Of a stretch of DNA of 64,000 bases, positions 60,934 to 64,000 are shown piece after piece. Where the stretch lies: assembly GCA_039636795.1 (NCBI GenBank), contig CP143430.1, positions 4,960,001-5,024,000 of the forward strand, read 5' to 3'. The translations under genes were made by a program, and so were the position numbers. Origin of the DNA: Micrococcaceae bacterium Sec5.1. GTDB lineage: Bacteria; Actinomycetota; Actinomycetes; Actinomycetales; Micrococcaceae. Within the stretch, counting starts at the first letter, position 1. The number at the start of each line of letters is the position of its first letter. Under the pieces are notes generated by a model, which made no database searches, had not been told where the DNA came from, and was given only the letters and a program-made list of their open reading frames with translations.

Positions 60934-62247
60934 ATGACCAACTGGCGTATCAGGGACTTCCATTCGTCCGATCTTGACGGCATCCTGCACCTCTGGGAGT
61001 CACTCAAGGCTGATGGTGTAGAGCCCGTGTACGCACTCTCTGAGGTCCTTGCCTCGTGCGAAAAGGACCACGCAGTGGTGGCGGTCCAGGGCGACCAAGT
61101 AGTTGGCGCCGCCGTTGGGCGTGCGGCCCATGACCAAGGCTGGGTCGTTTTCCTCGCGACACTGACAGAGTTCCGCGGCAGGGGCATTGGCACTTCTCTG
61201 CTGTCCGCCGTCGAGAACCGCATGGCTCCGCACGGACTCAACAAGCTGTCCGCGCTCATGCCGGAAACCGAGACACGCGTGGAAGCGTTCCTGGGCCGCG
61301 GCTTCGTGGTGAAGAAAAACCTGCGGTACTTCGAGCGGACCATCCCTGTGCAACGCCAGGAGCTGGAGCCACTGAGCCTGCTGGGTGGTCGGATCCTGGC
61401 CCGTGACCTGTGGGAAAACGTGGCGGGCATGAAGCGCGAGAAGGAACTCTTGGAACGCCGTCTGGTTCTCCCGCTGGCTGAGGCCGACCTCGCCGACGAG
61501 TACGGCGTGGTGCCGCCGCGCGCCGTCGTGCTTTTTGGTCCTCCGGGCACCGGCAAGACCACCTTCGCCAAGGCCATCGCGTCGCGGCTGGAGTGGCCAT
61601 TCGTGGAGGTGTTCCCGTCACGGCTTGCGTCTGACCCCAAGGGACTGGCCGGGGCTCTGCGGGAGACGTTCCTGGAAATCGCCGAGCTTGAACACGCCGT
61701 GGTGTTCATCGACGAAGTGGAAGAGATCGCCTCGCAGCGGGCGGGCGATCCGCCGTCGCCGCTGCAGGGCGTCACCAACGAACTCCTTAAGATCATCCCG
61801 GCATTCCGCGAACAGCCCGGACGTCTCCTGGTCTGCGCCACCAACTTCATCCGCGCCCTGGACACAGCTTTCCTGCGCCATGGCCGGTTCGATTACGTCA
61901 TCCCCATCGGCCTGCCGGACGTCCACGCCCGCGAGGCAATGTGGCAGCGGTTCATCCCCGCCACCGTGGTGGACGACGTCGACATCGCCCAGTTGGTGGA
62001 GCGCACCCAGGGCTTCTCGCCGGCGGACATCGAGTTCGCGGCACGCAGCGCCTCCCAGCGTGCCTTGGAAAAAGCAGTGTACGACGACGCACCTACTTCG
62101 GGTGCGTCGTCCACAGTCTCGTCGAACGGACGGAAGGGCCCGGTCACGCAGGACTACCTCGACGCCATCGCCGATACCCGGACGACCGTGAGTGACGAGG
62201 TGTACCAGGAGTTCCTCGAAGACATCGATGTGCTGGGCCGCGTGTAA
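60934..62247 (+). CDS. GNAT acetyltransferase fused to AAA ATPase
   Basis: The 437-residue protein combines two domains. Residues 1-140 form a GNAT acetyltransferase with the acetyl-CoA loop RGRGIGT at 81-87. Residues 190-437 form an AAA ATPase with Walker A GPPGTGKT (202-209), Walker B VVFIDE (256-261), the sensor region LLVCATNFIRALDTAFLRHGRFDYVIP, and a lid. The start has AGGAG 8 bases upstream. Each domain is standard on its own, but the fusion is not one I can assign to a known function. It may be a protein-remodelling or modification factor. Confidence 0.85.
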   Translation: MTNWRIRDFHSSDLDGILHLWESLKADGVEPVYALSEVLASCEKDHAVVAVQGDQVVGAAVGRAAHDQGWVVFLATLTEFRGRGIGTSLLSAVENRMAPHGLNKLSALMPETETRVEAFLGRGFVVKKNLRYFERTIPVQRQELEPLSLLGGRILARDLWENVAGMKREKELLERRLVLPLAEADLADEYGVVPPRAVVLFGPPGTGKTTFAKAIASRLEWPFVEVFPSRLASDPKGLAGALRETFLEIAELEHAVVFIDEVEEIASQRAGDPPSPLQGVTNELLKIIPAFREQPGRLLVCATNFIRALDTAFLRHGRFDYVIPIGLPDVHAREAMWQRFIPATVVDDVDIAQLVERTQGFSPADIEFAARSASQRALEKAVYDDAPTSGASSTVSSNGRKGPVTQDYLDAIADTRTTVSDEVYQEFLEDIDVLGRV

Positions 62248-62290
62248 GGGTTCCATCCGCGGGACCAGGTGCACCGGTAATCTTTGACCC

Positions 62291-63535
62291 ATGTCCACAA
62301 ATCCCCTGCGCCACGCGCTGTCCCGGATGGGCGGCCGCGATCCTCACGAGAAGCATCGCACGGCCACCCCGCTGGAGCTGTTCTTCGACCTGACGTTTGT
62401 CATTGCCTTCGGCGTCGCCGGTAGCCAATTCGCCCATGCTGTGGCGGAGGCACATTTCTGGCCGGGGCTCCTGGCATTCGCGTTCGCCATGTTCGCAACT
62501 ATCTGGGCCTGGATCAATTTCACGTGGTTCGCCAGCGCCTATGACACCGACGACTGGGTGTTCCGCGTGGTCACCATGGTCCAAATGGTGGGAGTACTCA
62601 TCCTGGCCATGGGCATAGAGCCGTTGTTCCACTCGATCATCGAAGGCAAGCACGTGGACAACGTGGCTATGGTGCTCGGCTACATCATCATGCGAGTGGC
62701 GCTGATCTTCCAGTGGCTGCGCGCTGCCCGCCAGGACCCTGCACGCCGTGAAACGTGCTTGCGGTATGCAAAGTACGTTGCAGTGGTGCAAGTCGGCTGG
62801 GTGGGGGTCCTCTTGATCGACGCGAGCGTGGCCACCACCTTCCTCATGGCAGCCCCGTTGTTCATCCTGGAGATGGCGGCGCCATACTTCGCGGAACGGA
62901 ACATCCGCACCCCGTGGCACGCCCATCACATCGCAGAACGCTACGGGCTCCTGGCCATCATTGCGTTGGGCGAATGTTTGATCGGCGCGATTGAAACGCT
63001 GCGCGCGATCGTTGCCCTCCACGGCTGGACGTTGGATGCTGCGCTGGTTGGTTTGAGCGGGACAGGGCTGGCCTTTGCCCTGTGGTGGATTTACTTCATC
63101 CTGCCCTCGGGCCCGGCCCTCCACGTGCAACGGCACCGCTCATGGATATTCGGATACGGGCACCTTCCCCTTTTCGCAGCCATCGCCGCCACCGGCGCCG
63201 GACTTCACGTTGCCGCCTACTTCATTGATGATGAAGCCCACATCCCGGCGGCCGCCGCAGTTGCCTCGATCGCCATCCCGGTCATCCTGTTCAAGGTCTC
63301 GCTCAGCACCCTTTACGGCATCATGCTTGGGCTGGAGCGCAGCCACCTTTGGGGCACTACTTCGGTAGTGCTTGGCCTCGCCACGAGTATCGCAATGGCG
63401 GCCGCGGGCGCATCCGTGCCTGTGTGCATGCTGGAAATGATGGTGGTGCTCGGCCTCTCGATCGTTTTCGATGAACGCCAGGGACACAAGGGCCGGGCAG
63501 CAGCGTTGCGTCGACTGGAGGCGGCGGCGGGCTAA
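62291..63535 (+). CDS. Low-temperature-requirement A (LtrA) family membrane protein
   Basis: The 414-residue protein matches the LtrA family: HRTATPLELFFDLTFVIAFGVAGSQFAHAV is the N-terminal signature, followed by about eleven membrane helices, with HHIAERYGLLAIIALGECLIG in the middle. The family is linked to growth at low temperature in Listeria, with unknown biochemistry. It follows the GNAT-AAA gene by 43 bases. Confidence 0.88.
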   Translation: MSTNPLRHALSRMGGRDPHEKHRTATPLELFFDLTFVIAFGVAGSQFAHAVAEAHFWPGLLAFAFAMFATIWAWINFTWFASAYDTDDWVFRVVTMVQMVGVLILAMGIEPLFHSIIEGKHVDNVAMVLGYIIMRVALIFQWLRAARQDPARRETCLRYAKYVAVVQVGWVGVLLIDASVATTFLMAAPLFILEMAAPYFAERNIRTPWHAHHIAERYGLLAIIALGECLIGAIETLRAIVALHGWTLDAALVGLSGTGLAFALWWIYFILPSGPALHVQRHRSWIFGYGHLPLFAAIAATGAGLHVAAYFIDDEAHIPAAAAVASIAIPVILFKVSLSTLYGIMLGLERSHLWGTTSVVLGLATSIAMAAAGASVPVCMLEMMVVLGLSIVFDERQGHKGRAAALRRLEAAAG

Positions 63536-63549
63536 GGTGCGCTACTGGG

Positions 63550-63643
63550 CCGGTACGTTCGTGCCGGTTCTCATCGTAAATGCCCTTGATTTGGCTTTGC
63601 ATAGGGAGCAAACTAAGGAATCGGCACGTTCGTACCGATTCCT
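63550..63643. promoter_or_regulatory. HipB operator cluster 2
   Basis: CCGGTACGTTCGTGCCGG (63550-63567) and TCGGCACGTTCGTACCGA (63621-63638) are near-palindromes that are inverted relatives of each other. The second is extended to AGGAATCGG...CCGATTCCT (63616-63643). Both are upstream of hipB2. The sequence differs from that of hipBA module 1, so the two regulators have different specificities. Confidence 0.75.
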
Positions 63644-63659
63644 ACCAAGGGAGGACCGC

Positions 63660-63914
63660 GTGGCAGCCACCAACCTTATGGCAACTTTGGGTTCTGAAGT
63701 ACGCGCCCGCCGTGCCTCGTTGAGCCTGAGCCAACAGGACCTCGCCGATCTCGCAGGTGTCTCGGAGCGGTTCGTCCGATTCGTGGAAACAGGCAAGAGC
63801 ACAGTCCAGCTTGAGCCACTTTTGGCCGTACTCGACACCCTCGGCCTGGAACTTTCCCTCCGTCAAGCTGGCCTGCCCACGGCTTCTGAGATAGCTTCTG
63901 AGTCAGCACCATGA
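63660..63914 (+). CDS. hipB: HipB-like helix-turn-helix antitoxin, second module
   Basis: The 84-residue protein starts at GTG with GGGAGGA upstream. It has an XRE helix-turn-helix (EVRARRASLSLSQQDLADLAGVSERFVRFVETGKSTVQ) and ends in a Ser/Glu/Pro-rich tail. Its stop overlaps the hipA start by 4 bases (ATGA). Two operators lie upstream. Confidence 0.88.
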   Translation: MAATNLMATLGSEVRARRASLSLSQQDLADLAGVSERFVRFVETGKSTVQLEPLLAVLDTLGLELSLRQAGLPTASEIASESAP

Positions 63915-64000
63915 CCTTCCACCGCATCGCCGACGTCTACAAGCAGGGCATCCTCGCGGCGCGCCTCGAACGCCATGAGGGCGGCACCAAGTTCAGCTAC
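63911..64000 (+). CDS. hipA: HipA-like kinase, start only (cut by window end)
   Basis: The first 30 residues read MTFHRIADVYKQGILAARLE and continue into EGGTKFSY, a HipA couple domain. The gene continues past base 64000, so whether it is complete cannot be told. Confidence 0.8.
   Translation, partial: MTFHRIADVYKQGILAARLERHEGGTKFSY

Overview
The window is high-GC chromosomal DNA from an actinobacterium. The rRNA sequences, the spacer layout (16S-23S-5S with no spacer tRNA), the frequent GTG and TTG starts, the leaderless regulator genes and the DtxR/IdeR-type iron box all fit the Micrococcaceae, most likely Arthrobacter or Paenarthrobacter. The genus is inferred from general resemblance and was not checked by a search. 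I see no insertion sequence, prophage, CRISPR array or tRNA gene.

Bases 1-7700: a small SnoaL-like gene, then a complete rRNA operon on the minus strand with recognisable precursor-processing stems, then an rpmB-rpmG-rpsN operon encoding zinc-independent (cysteine-poor) ribosomal proteins. Bases 8000-13600: a three-gene extracytoplasmic flavin electron-transfer module (ferric-reductase-like membrane protein, FMN-carrier protein, ApbE flavin transferase), two paralogous SGNH hydrolases, a MarR regulator and a YciI-like protein. Bases 13600-18900: a ferric-siderophore importer (lipoprotein, two permeases, ATPase) with a siderophore-interacting reductase, behind an iron box. Bases 19200-26100: an FBP/FusB-type zinc-finger protein and an SMC-like operon jetA-jetB-jetC (Wadjet/MksFEB family) with no adjacent jetD nuclease gene.

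Bases 26300-41000: housekeeping and accessory genes, including an acyl-CoA dehydrogenase, a molybdenum sulfite-oxidase-type enzyme, an S4 RNA-binding protein, secreted proteins, a Fic protein and a hipBA module with three operator-like sites. Bases 41100-46000: asparagine utilisation, with a GntR regulator, a Rhizobium-type asparaginase, aspartate ammonia-lyase and an amino-acid permease.

Bases 46100-57150 form a complete oxidative L-fucose pathway. Eight co-directional minus-strand genes encode fuconate dehydratase, a sugar ABC importer (three genes), a GH29 fucosidase, a mutarotase, a fucose dehydrogenase and a lactonase. A divergent two-gene plus-strand operon encodes the last two steps, which yield pyruvate and lactate. 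A FadR-type regulator sits at the end of the long operon. The same inverted repeat (ACATC-N-GATGT) occurs at the regulator promoter and twice in the divergent fucose promoter region.

Bases 57200-64000: three tandem secreted Ig/FG-GAP repeat paralogues, a GNAT-AAA ATPase fusion, an LtrA membrane protein and a second hipBA module cut by the window end. The most unusual non-coding signal is a composite element found twice (6.7 kb and 13.4 kb): three copies of a GAnRTGAgAGA motif spaced exactly 32 bp apart, next to an inverted-repeat-bounded segment.
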